Virus record (IMG/VR): IMGVR_UViG_3300025759_000064 | Coordinates: 1-64,000 of that record | Reading direction: 5' to 3' (one strand) | From: a virus | Length of the DNA stretch: 64,000 nucleotides | In this document: positions 46,853-54,789 of the stretch, in pieces | Layout of the letters: every line of letters starts with the position of its first letter | Position numbering within the stretch: the stretch's first letter is position 1 | Program-made: the position numbers and the translations under genes | The notes under the pieces: model-generated | What the model was told of the DNA's origin: nothing | Seen by the model: only the letters and a program-made list of their open reading frames with translations | The model's database searches: none

Positions 46853-47578
46853 TCAGTAATCTACCATCTCTAATAATGTGTTTTCTACATTCCATCCTAT
46901 ACGTGTTGCCATGAAAGAACGTCTTGTTGGAATACCTGCTTTTTGTAATCTAATTAGGTCTTCTCTAAAAGGGTCAAATATCTTATGTTCTCCAATTCTA
47001 CCTTCTCTCCATAATTGAGCGGCCTTGTTATCAAAATATCTATCCGCTTTATTAGCAACTAGAAGAATCATTTTTGGTGCATACTTTTTCCCTTTTCTCC
47101 AACTTTTCCAATTTCTATATCTATAATTTCTTTCTATTATATTATCTACTAAAAATCTAAATCCACCTATTTGGGTTAAAGCATCGTCGCCACCTTTGAA
47201 AGCCCTATCATCAAACATAAATATCGCATATTCGCATTGTCTAGCGACCATATCATCTATCCAAAGATTCCAATATCTTTCTTCTCCACCTAAATCAGCA
47301 GAGTGAATAACTCTTCTCTCTCCTTCCCAACGCACTCTTTTACGTGTAGGTTTAGGTAAAATATAGCGAGTTATTAATTTGAAATGTTTAGTCCTTTCGT
47401 GTTCAGGTATTTCTTCCATTTCACCGGGCGTAGTCATATATTTGTCTAAAGTAGTTTTACCAACCATAGACGCGCCATATATTCCCACTCTTCTAGATTT
47501 CCAATTATTGTAGGCTTGTTTACCGTATAAGGCTACACCCACTAATATACTGCCGCTTGCCGCAACCATATCAATCAA
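46853..47578 (-). CDS. Membrane-anchored Ras/Arf-like small GTPase
   Basis: A 241-residue protein. Residues 4-19 are a likely membrane anchor (MVAASGSILVGVALYG). The GTPase core has a P-loop at 35-42 (GASMVGKT), G3 at 95-98 (DLGG, then EERYW) and G4 at 176-179 (NKAD). These are the diagnostic motifs of the Ras/Arf/Rag superfamily, in order and with normal spacing. A candidate switch I Thr is at 49-50. Residues 150-165 are an unusually basic/aromatic insertion (RNYRYRNWKSWRKGKK). The gene overlaps the next membrane-protein gene by four bases. It likely acts at a membrane as a GTP switch; the target is unknown. Confidence 0.8.
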   Translation of the reverse strand: MIDMVAASGSILVGVALYGKQAYNNWKSRRVGIYGASMVGKTTLDKYMTTPGEMEEIPEHERTKHFKLITRYILPKPTRKRVRWEGERRVIHSADLGGEERYWNLWIDDMVARQCEYAIFMFDDRAFKGGDDALTQIGGFRFLVDNIIERNYRYRNWKSWRKGKKYAPKMILLVANKADRYFDNKAAQLWREGRIGEHKIFDPFREDLIRLQKAGIPTRRSFMATRIGWNVENTLLEMVDY

Positions 47579-47862
47579 CTAAACTTATTTGTTAACCATG
47601 TTCCAAAGTCTGCTACTTTTTGATATACCCATTCAACTGTCATTTCCCATAAGTTCCAATCTGTATTGGCTTCCATTGCAGAAACAGCCATTGCTGCACC
47701 GACAGAACATAATATTGTTCTAATCCAACCCAGTCCCCATTCGTAGGTATTATCTACTGTATTTGCTAAATGCATAGCACGCAGTGTTTCTTCAACTGAA
47801 TCATCACCAACATTGCGAAAAATACGCAATGGAGAAGGAATTAACTGTCCGGGTAGTACCAT
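47575..47862 (-). CDS. Small membrane protein coupled to the GTPase
   Basis: A 95-residue protein with one probable membrane helix (WIRTILCSVGAAMAVSAM, about 46-63), flanked by a polar N-terminus and an amphipathic, Trp-rich C-terminus (WNLWEMTVEWVYQKVADFGT). Its stop overlaps the ATG of the GTPase, so the two are probably made in step. Family not recognised. It may anchor or receive the GTPase. Confidence 0.6.
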   Translation of the reverse strand: MVLPGQLIPSPLRIFRNVGDDSVEETLRAMHLANTVDNTYEWGLGWIRTILCSVGAAMAVSAMEANTDWNLWEMTVEWVYQKVADFGTWLTNKFS

Positions 47863-47873
47863 ACTGCTTTACC

Positions 47874-48539
47874 TCAGGAGGCTTTGTATCTTAAATCCGG
47901 CGTACCGTCTTTCTTTAATCGCTGATTTGTTGGTTGCCCATCTCTTGGTGGTATAGGTAATGTTCGTGGAGGTAAGTTAGACTGGCTTGTCATTGCATCT
48001 ACTGCTCTTTGTGTATTCGACAAACCTAGATTCATCGGTGCTTCTTTTTGTGCAGAATGAGTAGGTACTCCAAATGGATTAGCGGTGTTATGATAATCAC
48101 CAGCGACACCATCGGATATATTACTACCATTAAAGAACTGACTATTTTGCATTATTCTACTAGGGTCTTCTTGCATTAAACGTAATTCATGTTCTAATTG
48201 TAATTCCATTTGTCTTAATTCTAAGTCTGCTCTACGTTGGTCAAAACCCATTTGTTGCTGTCTATACATGTTTTGTCTATTTCTTTGCATTTCAGCAACT
48301 TCTACTTTTTCTTTCATAGATTGTTCAAAGAACATTTTGAATAAGTAATAGGCTATTGTTTGTACTGCGAGCGCACCCATAGCATACGTCATTCCATTAA
48401 TAGTGGAATTAGCATTAGCCCCTGTTGGTAACCATAACCCTGAACTATACACTCCTACTGCTACTCCTACTAACGCAGATTGGGACAAAATTAGCCCTGT
48501 CATTTTCATTTCATTTGTATCTCCGATGTCTCTACTCAT
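47874..48539 (-). CDS. Two-helix membrane protein with coiled coil
   Basis: A 221-residue protein. Two membrane segments (about 15-32 LILSQSALVGVAVGVYSSG and 48-68 YAMGALAVQTIAYYLFKMFF) are followed by a long Gln/Glu/Arg-rich coiled coil (about 70-125; FDQRRADLELRQMELQLEHE) and a polar Pro/Asn-rich tail. It heads the GTPase/membrane run and sits just after an intergenic element with a likely promoter. A membrane scaffold that presents a coiled coil to the cytoplasm is a reasonable reading. Confidence 0.6.
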   Translation of the reverse strand: MSRDIGDTNEMKMTGLILSQSALVGVAVGVYSSGLWLPTGANANSTINGMTYAMGALAVQTIAYYLFKMFFEQSMKEKVEVAEMQRNRQNMYRQQQMGFDQRRADLELRQMELQLEHELRLMQEDPSRIMQNSQFFNGSNISDGVAGDYHNTANPFGVPTHSAQKEAPMNLGLSNTQRAVDAMTSQSNLPPRTLPIPPRDGQPTNQRLKKDGTPDLRYKAS

Positions 48540-48586
48540 ACTGTGACCTCGCTCTAGCCCACGGTGGGGGTCATCTTAAGCCTTAT

Positions 48587-48670
48587 CTGTCCGAATATTC
48601 TAATGTCTTGTATATACATAAAGAATAATATGTACTATTGTATAGATAGACAATCGGAATCATCGGACAG
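48587..48670. repeat. Intergenic inverted-repeat element, copy 1
   Basis: Arms at 48587-48600 (CTGTCCGAATATTC) and 48657-48670 are inverted with 12 of 14 matches. Three motif blocks recur in the same order at 58975-59085: TCCGA plus TCTAATGT (48590-48606), AAGAATAATA (48621-48630), and AATCGGAAnCnTCGGACA (48652-48669). The centre is AT-rich and, on the minus strand, offers a TATA-like TTTATGTATATAC for the gene ending at 47874. Likely an operator or replication-protein site. Confidence 0.6.
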
Positions 48671-49136
48671 GCCATATACCTTCAGGTGCATATTTTTGCC
48701 ACATAGATTGAGCCTCAGGTGATTGGTCATTATCAGGGGTTAATGTTTGGTCATAATTAGATAACACTTCTGCCATAGTATCATAGAGATTTTTAGCATA
48801 TCCTCTTTGTCGATAAGGTTGTTCTGTTCTCGCATTCATAACACTGGTAGTGTTTCTATCGCCTAAAGTTCTAGCATTCATTCTATTCCTATCACTAATA
48901 TTCCCAGCGATATTTAATCTAGGTCGTGTTCTTTTCAAAGGTTTACCAAAATAAGTTCCACCGTTTTCTCGCCTTCTAACATCTATGTCTGTTTGTAATA
49001 TTTCATTAGTAACAGGGTCTTGAAAATCAGCAGCCCACGTATCGTGTTCGCCTGATGGTTCAGATGTTACTCTTCTTAATGAATCGGGAATCATAGGCGC
49101 TTTGAGCACAATCCACGCTTGGTCGAAGGCGGTCAT
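48660..49136 (-). CDS. Tagged GNAT-like acetyltransferase
   Basis: A 158-residue protein starting with the shared helix tag (MTAFDQAWIVLKAP). Residues about 105-150 resemble the acetyl-CoA binding part of GNAT enzymes (TEQPYRQRGYAKNLYDTMAE, a Q/RxxGxA-like loop and helix, then AQSMWQKYAPEG). The ribosome binding site GGAGTGAT precedes the ATG. Two other tagged genes (56277-56648 and 56645-57178) have the same plan. The substrate is unknown; the tag may direct it to the virion or another shared partner. Confidence 0.6.
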   Translation of the reverse strand: MTAFDQAWIVLKAPMIPDSLRRVTSEPSGEHDTWAADFQDPVTNEILQTDIDVRRRENGGTYFGKPLKRTRPRLNIAGNISDRNRMNARTLGDRNTTSVMNARTEQPYRQRGYAKNLYDTMAEVLSNYDQTLTPDNDQSPEAQSMWQKYAPEGIWPVR

Positions 49137-49351
49137 TGATTATCACTCCACCAAGTATCTACTTCAGGGTCATTCATCAAATCTTCATTAAAATAATAGA
49201 AATGCTTCTTGTAACAATCATCACATAACATTCTTGGAAAATCAACGCCATCATCAAGTGTATGATTCTGACTGTTTAACAAAGCACCACAATGTGAACA
49301 AGCGCCCACTTCTAATTTTAGCAAAGCCCACGCTTGGTCGAAGGGGTTCAT
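49133..49351 (-). CDS. Tagged zinc-ribbon protein
   Basis: A start at 49349-49351 (TGATGA overlap with the previous stop, GGTGGA upstream) gives MNPFDQAWALLKLEVG, the helix tag, then a four-Cys ribbon (CSHCGALLNSQNH, then CDDCYKKHF); 72 residues in all. A frame four codons longer exists but lacks a better ribosome binding site. The ribbon is of the CxxC-x21-CxxC type. Role unknown; it belongs to the tagged family. Confidence 0.6.
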   Translation of the reverse strand: MNPFDQAWALLKLEVGACSHCGALLNSQNHTLDDGVDFPRMLCDDCYKKHFYYFNEDLMNDPEVDTWWSDNQ

Positions 49352-49710
49352 CAGCAGTTCCACCGTTTGAGCGCTGCGCCCTTCGGTGTTAGTTTTCCAC
49401 CTTTACTGGTCGGTCCTTTGCTCCCACCCATTCTAGCACAGAATGACTTTCTTCTGTTTGCCGCTTTACTACCGGGTTTTAGTGAACTTGGTTTTTTAGT
49501 AACAGGTCTTTTCAAGTTTGCACCTGTCTCTCGCTTGAACTTTGCACGCCCTTTTGCATTTAGACCACCACTTCTGCTATGCCTGTTTGGATTGTAACCG
49601 TGAAATGGTTTTGATTTCTTTTTTGCTTTTTCAAACACAGAATCTAACAGTGCTACTGATGCTTGTTGCATAGGTGTGCAACAGTCACATGTGTCAAATC
49701 CCATAGTCAC
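49351..49710 (-). CDS. Small basic virion-cluster protein (DUF6321-like)
   Basis: A 119-residue, very basic protein starting at GTG (GTGA overlap). A Cys patch near the start (FDTCDCCTPMQQASVALLDS) is followed by the signature GGLNAKGRAKFKRETGANLK, then RRKSFCARMGG and a C-terminal KRWNC. This arrangement is known to me from small conserved proteins of marine tailed viruses; I recall the name DUF6321, from memory only. Function unknown. It travels with the next three small genes in such viruses. Confidence 0.65.
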   Translation of the reverse strand: MTMGFDTCDCCTPMQQASVALLDSVFEKAKKKSKPFHGYNPNRHSRSGGLNAKGRAKFKRETGANLKRPVTKKPSSLKPGSKAANRRKSFCARMGGSKGPTSKGGKLTPKGAALKRWNC

Positions 49711-50015
49711 CGTAACACACCCACCATCTTAACAATTGTTGGCTTTCCGCCCACACCTTGCTTTTTTGCACGTTTTCTTTTTGTTGCTGCTTGCTTCTGA
49801 CCTGATGACATAGAACCTGATGTTTTTGGCGTTTTGCTTGAAACCTTGATTGATGGTCTGCATTTAGGATAACCTTTACTAGATTTATTTGCTTTACTTC
49901 TACCACACGGAGGATGCTTACCATCTTTAGTACGCGACACATCTACCCATTTTTCTTTGAACCAGCGATTTAGGTTCTTAACTACAAGAGTATCATGGCA
50001 AGTACATCGTGTCAT
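49707..50015 (-). CDS. Small basic Cys protein (DUF5872-like)
   Basis: A 102-residue basic protein with the signature WFKEKWVDVSRTKDGKHPPC, then GRSKANKSSKGYPKCRPS, matching a small conserved family of marine and other tailed phages (DUF5872 as I recall it). The Cys residues may bind metal. The C-terminal half is Lys/Ser-rich and probably disordered. It overlaps both neighbours by a few bases. Function unknown. Confidence 0.65.
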   Translation of the reverse strand: MTRCTCHDTLVVKNLNRWFKEKWVDVSRTKDGKHPPCGRSKANKSSKGYPKCRPSIKVSSKTPKTSGSMSSGQKQAATKRKRAKKQGVGGKPTIVKMVGVLR

Positions 50016-50173
50016 ACTACTCCTACCATTTTCTTAATACTCTTTTGTTTATCCATCAATGCGTAACAAGGACATTTAGGAGCGGATGCTGAACATTGAT
50101 TACCCTCAATCATACAAACGCAAGGCGTTTTACTAGTAGCCCCGCAACAACATTTGTCTTTCTTAAGTTTCAT
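50012..50173 (-). CDS. Small Cys-rich protein (53 aa)
   Basis: ATG at 50171-50173 and TGA at 50012-50014 overlap the flanking genes in ATGA fashion. The 53 residues hold eight Cys (KCCCGATSKTPCVCM, then QCSASAPKCPCYAL), enough for two metal sites. It is part of the run of small basic or Cys-rich proteins. Family not recognised. Confidence 0.6.
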   Translation of the reverse strand: MKLKKDKCCCGATSKTPCVCMIEGNQCSASAPKCPCYALMDKQKSIKKMVGVV

Positions 50174-50340
50174 TTTTTCTTTTTCCCCTTAAACTTACCA
50201 CGACAATATTGAACAGCCCACCCGTTTGCATACGCAGATGGGTAAACATCGAACTTTTTCTTTGCGGCTGCTTTTCCAGCAGGGCATAGTTTTTTCCAAA
50301 CCGCATCCATACCAACACAATGACCGCATTCGCAACTCAT
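50170..50340 (-). CDS. Small conserved protein, KFDVYPSAYANGWA type (56 aa)
   Basis: ATG at 50338-50340, TGA at 50170-50172, 56 residues. CECGHC near the start, then KKKFDVYPSAYANGWAVQYC, a motif I know from tiny basic proteins of many marine phages (KFKVYPSAYAN form), then a Lys-rich tail. It is coupled by ATGA overlaps to both neighbours. Function unknown, but the same small genes recur together in other marine tailed viruses. Confidence 0.65.
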   Translation of the reverse strand: MSCECGHCVGMDAVWKKLCPAGKAAAKKKFDVYPSAYANGWAVQYCRGKFKGKKKK

Positions 50341-51902
50341 TTTTTCACCTTAACCCTGCGAAGTGTACCTTTATTTTTGAAATGCCTTGCTCTATTTGAG
50401 TGTGCACTCTCTAAAGTTAATTTTCCACCTTGCGTGTGGCTGACATCTTTACCACCTTTTCCGTATATGCCCCGCTTCCTACGCTCTGTGTTTAATTGCT
50501 CACGATACTTTACACGCTTAGGTGTCTTTTGATATTGCTTGTCATACTCTAATTTGTGAGCAAATGCTGCTGGCGACTTGCGCTCTTTGAGCAACTGATA
50601 GGCTATGTCCATTGGTTCGCTGGCTAGTTTCCGATTTTTCCACTCAAAACGGGTAGTATATTCAGGATGGTCTTCGGGAAGCAACGACATTGGAGGACGT
50701 TCTTTACTTGGCTCAAGCCGTCTATATTCATTTTCAAAATGTCGTCTGTTCTCCCTTTTTTGTTTTTCATAATACCTATTGAACTCCTTTATTGAATCCC
50801 AATAGTCTTGTTCATTATAATCTTTTATATTTCCATATCCGTATAATCTTTCAGAGCCTTCATCTCGCTCGTATGGTTGGATATTGCTGAAATAATCATA
50901 TAACATATTTTCATCCATATCTTCGTCTTCCTGAATATTTTTAAGCAACTGGAGGGCTATGTCCATTGGACTACCTTTAGTCAATTCGTAGATTTCATCT
51001 TTAGTTTTACCATAAAATAAATTATGTAACTCATCTGCATCCATATCTTCTATCTTTTTTCGTTTAATCGGCTTACCCCAAGGTAAAGGTTTGTCGCTCC
51101 ATCTACTAATTCGGCCACTTGGCCTTCTGTCTGTATTACTAATATTACGACCTAAATTGGGAGTGCCCATCTCTAGTGTTTCGTCTTTATAATGTCGTCG
51201 CAATGGTACTTCAACTAAACTTTCACGTGGAATATTTTCATCATGCTCAATAAACGCTTCTGCTAAATCTTCTTTTGCTTCGTCACTATCTCTTCTGTGC
51301 ACTTTTCCGTATTTATCAAGATTTCCACGTACATAAACTAACTTATCGGGGGCATTATGGGTGTATAAATTATTAATATCTCCCATTGTATTATTTGAAA
51401 CCCAAGTTCCAGCCTTTGCATTTTTTAATCCAGCGAAAAGTTTTCGCGCGCGGGGATGATACTTACCATCTCTATGCGCACCTGCCATATAATACGGTAC
51501 ATTTGATATAGGGTCTTTCCTCCATCTCGAATTAGGGTCTTCCCAAACAGGGTCATTATCATGGGGTATTTCAGGAATCAGTGGTGGAAGTCTTGGGTCA
51601 CCTTCTTCATAGTTTATATTAGAGCCATCTTGCGGTACAGGTTCTCCCGCAGGTCTATGCGCCCCTTGTACACGAACAGCCCTAACGGGGTCCCATCCTT
51701 CCCAACCAGTTGTGTAATCTAATCTAGGGTCATGCATTGGCAACTTTGTTTGATAATTATTTTCAATTGTGTACTCCGGGTGATTTGGAAACAATTGCGC
51801 TCTTCTCGCTTGTTCCATCATATCCATATATTCTTTCGATTCTTTAATAGCCTCTTCATCTTCTAACGATTTTAGAAAAGCCCAAGATTTGTTAAACACC
51901 AT
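50337..51902 (-). CDS. Multi-tag acidic/basic protein, possible internal virion precursor
   Basis: ATG at 51900-51902 gives MVFNKSWAFLKSLEDEE, the helix tag, and is preferred to a frame 30 codons longer that overlaps the gene before. The 521-residue product has two further internal tags: GSPMDIALQLLKNIQ (about 315) and SEPMDIAYQLLKERKSP (about 455). Between them are polar, Asp/Glu/Asn/Pro-rich stretches; the C-terminal 70 residues are strongly basic (GIYGKGGKDVSHTQGGKLTL). A tag-linker-tag layout suggests processing into pieces by the prohead protease, by analogy to internal head proteins; not proven. Confidence 0.6.
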   Translation of the reverse strand: MVFNKSWAFLKSLEDEEAIKESKEYMDMMEQARRAQLFPNHPEYTIENNYQTKLPMHDPRLDYTTGWEGWDPVRAVRVQGAHRPAGEPVPQDGSNINYEEGDPRLPPLIPEIPHDNDPVWEDPNSRWRKDPISNVPYYMAGAHRDGKYHPRARKLFAGLKNAKAGTWVSNNTMGDINNLYTHNAPDKLVYVRGNLDKYGKVHRRDSDEAKEDLAEAFIEHDENIPRESLVEVPLRRHYKDETLEMGTPNLGRNISNTDRRPSGRISRWSDKPLPWGKPIKRKKIEDMDADELHNLFYGKTKDEIYELTKGSPMDIALQLLKNIQEDEDMDENMLYDYFSNIQPYERDEGSERLYGYGNIKDYNEQDYWDSIKEFNRYYEKQKRENRRHFENEYRRLEPSKERPPMSLLPEDHPEYTTRFEWKNRKLASEPMDIAYQLLKERKSPAAFAHKLEYDKQYQKTPKRVKYREQLNTERRKRGIYGKGGKDVSHTQGGKLTLESAHSNRARHFKNKGTLRRVKVKK

Positions 51903-51903
51903 T

Positions 51904-52113
51904 CTAAATCCATCCTGATGTCCTCTTTGATTGTTGTGTCTTAGGTTGTGACGTAGGTTGAGGCGGATTGGCTTGCATATTTCTTTTAGCATCTGCGTTT
52001 TTAGCCATTATCATGTCTTGTAGAGACATAAAGCGACCTGAGCCGGGAGGATATTCGTGCATATCAATGGGGTCTGCTTTGAGAAATTGCCAAGCCTCAT
52101 TGAATGCGGTCAA
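51904..52113 (-). CDS. Small tagged protein (TTG start)
   Basis: GGTGA lies five bases before a TTG at 52111-52113, and starting there gives MTAFNEAWQFLK, the helix tag in its usual first position. A GTG nine bases upstream overlaps the previous stop and has no such ribosome binding site, so TTG is chosen; 69 residues. The rest is polar with PGSGRFMSLQDMIMAKNADA and a Gln/Pro tail. Family otherwise unknown. Confidence 0.6.
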   Translation of the reverse strand: MTAFNEAWQFLKADPIDMHEYPPGSGRFMSLQDMIMAKNADAKRNMQANPPQPTSQPKTQQSKRTSGWI

Positions 52114-52118
52114 CCCAA

Positions 52119-53264
52119 TCACCTATTTGCAAAAACATCTTTTGGCATACGAGGTCTTGGTTTGTTAGGGTCTGCAAATCGTGGGTCACCCGGTCTAGGC
52201 GCACCACGTGGTTTTCGCATTTCAGGCATACCTTCCGCCATTATTGCAGCCCGTTCCGCTTCATTCATTTCCGCTTGGCGTGCATCTTCATCACCAAACT
52301 CAGGTTTACCGTATGGCGGTCCTAAATCTTCCCCATCATATTCAGGAAAACCTTCATCATCGTATCTACTTGGACCGGGCATACTATCTCTAGTGTAATT
52401 ATTCGCCCCTTTTCTATGTAAATCTTCGTCTATAAAACGTTGAGGAGACATATCAGGAAGATTTCGTGCTCTGACGTGTTCGGGTAAATTAGATATTCTA
52501 AAGTTTTGCTTCAACATTTCAAATGCTTTTTGCATAGGTTTACCCCTGCCGGGGATTCGATGTAGCATTTTTGAATTGATAAGTTCTTGTAATTTTGCCT
52601 CACTTGCTGCTCTTTTACCAAGTTTAGTGTTTTTTAACGCTTCTTGCAAAAATGGGGCATAATCATCCTTAAAATCCCGCACCTCTTTATTAGTTGGGTG
52701 TGTTTGTTGGTATGAGTAAGATTGTGGTGCTTTGGTTCTTCTTTGGTTATCTTTGTTAGCATAAGCATTCATTTGGTCCATAGGGTCATCTACACTTCCA
52801 TATGGCATACTATCGGCGTAGTACTCAGGGTGCATATCTAACGTTGGGGTTTTACCATCACGGTAATCTAATGCACTTTCATTTGCACGAAGATTCAGAT
52901 TTGGCAAGTCTGCATTTTCGTCATTATAACTACCTGATGTCAAATGGGGGTTTTCTTTCATGCGCCTCTGCATCATCCCATATATCGCAGGGTGTATAGT
53001 ACCCGCACCCTCTTGCCTCTCTCCGACATCAGGGCCTTCTCCTTGGTAAGTGATTTCTGCTAGATTGGCTCTGTCATAAGCAGGTTCAAACATTTGATGC
53101 TCAGGTAGCGCTTTCAAGGTCTGCCACGATTTCTTCATAGGCATAGAGCCGTATTTCTTCATGTTCGGTGTAGCGGCATCGGTGGGCTTAGTTTTCATTT
53201 TTGGCCCAATGCTGATAATTACAGCAACGCCCTTTTTCTTTTTCTTGTCTTTCATTTTAATCAC
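52119..53264 (-). CDS. Tagged hypothetical protein with second internal tag
   Basis: A 381-residue protein. The first 30 residues are Lys-rich with short hydrophobic strands (KKKKKGVAVIISIGPKMKTK). A tag-like segment follows (MPMKKSWQTLKALP, about 42-55), and a second copy lies near 243-255 (GKPMQKAFEMLKQN). The remainder is Asp/Asn/Pro/Arg-rich. It ends in overlap with the next tagged gene. Same general plan as the 521- and 626-residue tagged proteins. Confidence 0.55.
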   Translation of the reverse strand: MIKMKDKKKKKGVAVIISIGPKMKTKPTDAATPNMKKYGSMPMKKSWQTLKALPEHQMFEPAYDRANLAEITYQGEGPDVGERQEGAGTIHPAIYGMMQRRMKENPHLTSGSYNDENADLPNLNLRANESALDYRDGKTPTLDMHPEYYADSMPYGSVDDPMDQMNAYANKDNQRRTKAPQSYSYQQTHPTNKEVRDFKDDYAPFLQEALKNTKLGKRAASEAKLQELINSKMLHRIPGRGKPMQKAFEMLKQNFRISNLPEHVRARNLPDMSPQRFIDEDLHRKGANNYTRDSMPGPSRYDDEGFPEYDGEDLGPPYGKPEFGDEDARQAEMNEAERAAIMAEGMPEMRKPRGAPRPGDPRFADPNKPRPRMPKDVFANR

Positions 53265-53266
53265 TT

Positions 53267-53614
53267 TTAATTTTGATATTGTGGATTATTTTGCTGGTAC
53301 GGTGGCCTTTCATGCTCAAATGGGTTTCTTTTAGCCTCAAATGGTTTGGGTTGATGAGGTTGGTAAGGGTTGTAAGGTAGGTTGTTATCATTTGGATTAC
53401 CTTGTCCGTATGGCGCATTTTGCTTCATTCTCTCCATGTACTCGTCCAAAGTTCGCTGTTTACCTTCTTTTGATGGAGAGGGGGCGTAAGGGTTAGGTTG
53501 AGGATTATTTCGGTAAGGTTGGTTAGATGGATTGGAAGGCATTGCTCGGTGGTATAAATAATTCGGGTTAGGTGCGCTTTTCAAAAACGTCCACGCTGTT
53601 TCAAATGCTGTCAT
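53267..53614 (-). CDS. Tagged Asn/Pro-rich protein
   Basis: A 115-residue protein: helix tag (MTAFETAWTFLKSAPNPN), then a Pro/Asn/Gln/Tyr-rich disordered region to the end (NDNNLPYNPYQPHQPKPFEA). AAGGAGA precedes the ATG. Apart from the tag it has no recognisable domain, which makes the tag the likely functional part. Confidence 0.55.
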   Translation of the reverse strand: MTAFETAWTFLKSAPNPNYLYHRAMPSNPSNQPYRNNPQPNPYAPSPSKEGKQRTLDEYMERMKQNAPYGQGNPNDNNLPYNPYQPHQPKPFEAKRNPFEHERPPYQQNNPQYQN

Positions 53615-53874
53615 TCTCCTTGACCCCCTCTAAATGACTCAAACCATTCGGGATGGTTCTGTCTGTAAAAATCAATTATTTTAGCATCTTCTTCGTGGTC
53701 ATCTATTTTTTCACGTAATTTTGAAGCCTTTTGCTTCTTTTTACGGCTATCAGACCTTGTTTTACCAGTTTGATTCAGTGCCTCTTCCATGTAACTTGGC
53801 ATATCGTGCTGCATAGCAACTTGAGAGGAGGGGGACATTTTTAGCACATTTATTGCTGCATCTATTGGATTCAT
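53611..53874 (-). CDS. Small tagged charged protein
   Basis: ATG at 53872-53874 follows GGTGA and gives MNPIDAAINVLKMSPSS, a diverged tag; a GTG three codons upstream is the alternative. Residues 40-87 are strongly charged (KKKQKASKLREKIDDHEEDA) and likely helical. 87 residues. It is the first minus-strand gene left of the plus-strand island and shares the intergenic region with it. Confidence 0.55.
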   Translation of the reverse strand: MNPIDAAINVLKMSPSSQVAMQHDMPSYMEEALNQTGKTRSDSRKKKQKASKLREKIDDHEEDAKIIDFYRQNHPEWFESFRGGQGE

Positions 53875-54055
53875 TTTATTCACCTTTTACGCATCGGCGT
53901 GGTAACTACGTGCACCGCTAGTAATGCGATATGTCTAATATGTTACGCTCTATCCTGAGGGCGTGGTGGCTTCCATTCCGCAGGGTCAAGTTGTTGTAAG
54001 TTCTTCTTCTTTCCACATTCATTACCTCAAAAAAAATAAGCAGACTGGTGGGAAT
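53875..54055. other. Divergent intergenic region
   Basis: About 180 bases between diverging genes. It contains GCGATATGTCTAATATGTT (near 53927-53945), which resembles the TCTAATGT block of the elements at 48.6 and 59.0 kb and offers TATA-like sequence on both strands (CTAATATG / CATATTAG). No RNA gene or ORF of note. Confidence 0.4.
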
Positions 54056-54679
54056 ATGGAAGTCACCGCACCTGTTTTGGTTACTAAAGGCGTAGGAGAA
54101 ACAGCGCTAAACTTGGGCGCTCTTGCACTTGCACCATTTACTGGTGGTATGTCGGCAGTTGCCTTAGGAGCAGCAAGAGGCGCACAGGCATTGAGAGCGG
54201 TAAAAGCAGCAAAAGGTGCAAAAACTGCCGTAGGAACTACTCAAGCCGCTAAAACTACTGCTGGTAAAGTTGCAGTTAAAGACCCAATGGCTATGGCAAA
54301 CGCAAGACATGCAGAGCAAATAGCAGAGGCTGGTGAAAGCGGAGGTAGATTAGGTCAATTGCGAAGTAGAGCAGTAACACCAACGGCGGCAGAAGAATTA
54401 GAGGCTGCAACTTCAAATCAAGCAAGAATGAAAGATATAGCAAGCACTACTGATGCAGCAGCAGAAGCGGAAAAAAATCTTGCCGAATTACATGAGCAAC
54501 AAAAAACTGCAACAGATACAGCAGGGGCTGCTGCTGTTGTGGGAGTACAAGGCACAAACGCTGCCGCACAACAAAAACAGGCACAACAAAAAGCCGAAAT
54601 GGAAAGAATAGAAGGATTAGCGGAAGATGCTAGGTCAAAAGCCAGCACCGGAACTGGTGGGAAGGTAGCGGTGGCATGA
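54056..54679 (+). CDS. Ala-rich protein with hydrophobic segment, plus-strand island
   Basis: A 207-residue protein from ATG 54056-54058 (GGTGGG upstream), inside an otherwise minus-strand arm. Residues 15-50 are Gly/Ala/Leu hydrophobic (LNLGALALAPFTGGMSAVAL), like a membrane-active segment, followed by Lys/Ala-rich helix (LRAVKAAKGAKTAV). Residues 110-200 are Ala/Gln/Glu-rich helix, possibly coiled. The stop overlaps the next gene's start. Codons look richer in Ala and GC than its neighbours. Not recognised; membrane penetration or lysis is possible. Confidence 0.6.
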   Translation: MEVTAPVLVTKGVGETALNLGALALAPFTGGMSAVALGAARGAQALRAVKAAKGAKTAVGTTQAAKTTAGKVAVKDPMAMANARHAEQIAEAGESGGRLGQLRSRAVTPTAAEELEAATSNQARMKDIASTTDAAAEAEKNLAELHEQQKTATDTAGAAAVVGVQGTNAAAQQKQAQQKAEMERIEGLAEDARSKASTGTGGKVAVA

Positions 54680-54789
54680 TTGCCATGGCTCTAAAAGGCT
54701 ACATTAAACTGCAATTAGCCCAAATGATACAGCATTTGATTGTCGGCTTAGGACTTGTAGTTGTAGTTACTGTTATACTTTTATCTTAG
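54676..54789 (+). CDS. Tiny single-span membrane protein (37 aa)
   Basis: ATG 54676-54678 overlaps the preceding TGA; TAG is at 54787-54789. The 37 residues are a basic/amphipathic start (ALKGYIKLQLAQMIQHL) and one hydrophobic span (IVGLGLVVVVTVILL). The last 17 bases overlap, tail to tail, the end of the HMG-CoA-lyase-like gene on the other strand. With the previous gene it may form a two-part membrane system such as a holin pair. Confidence 0.6.
   Translation: MIAMALKGYIKLQLAQMIQHLIVGLGLVVVVTVILLS

Noticed and set aside
50337-51992. Start at 51992 for the multi-tag protein
   Set aside because: The extra 30 residues overlap the preceding gene and are basic shadow text; ATG 51902 places the tag at the N-terminus as in sister genes.
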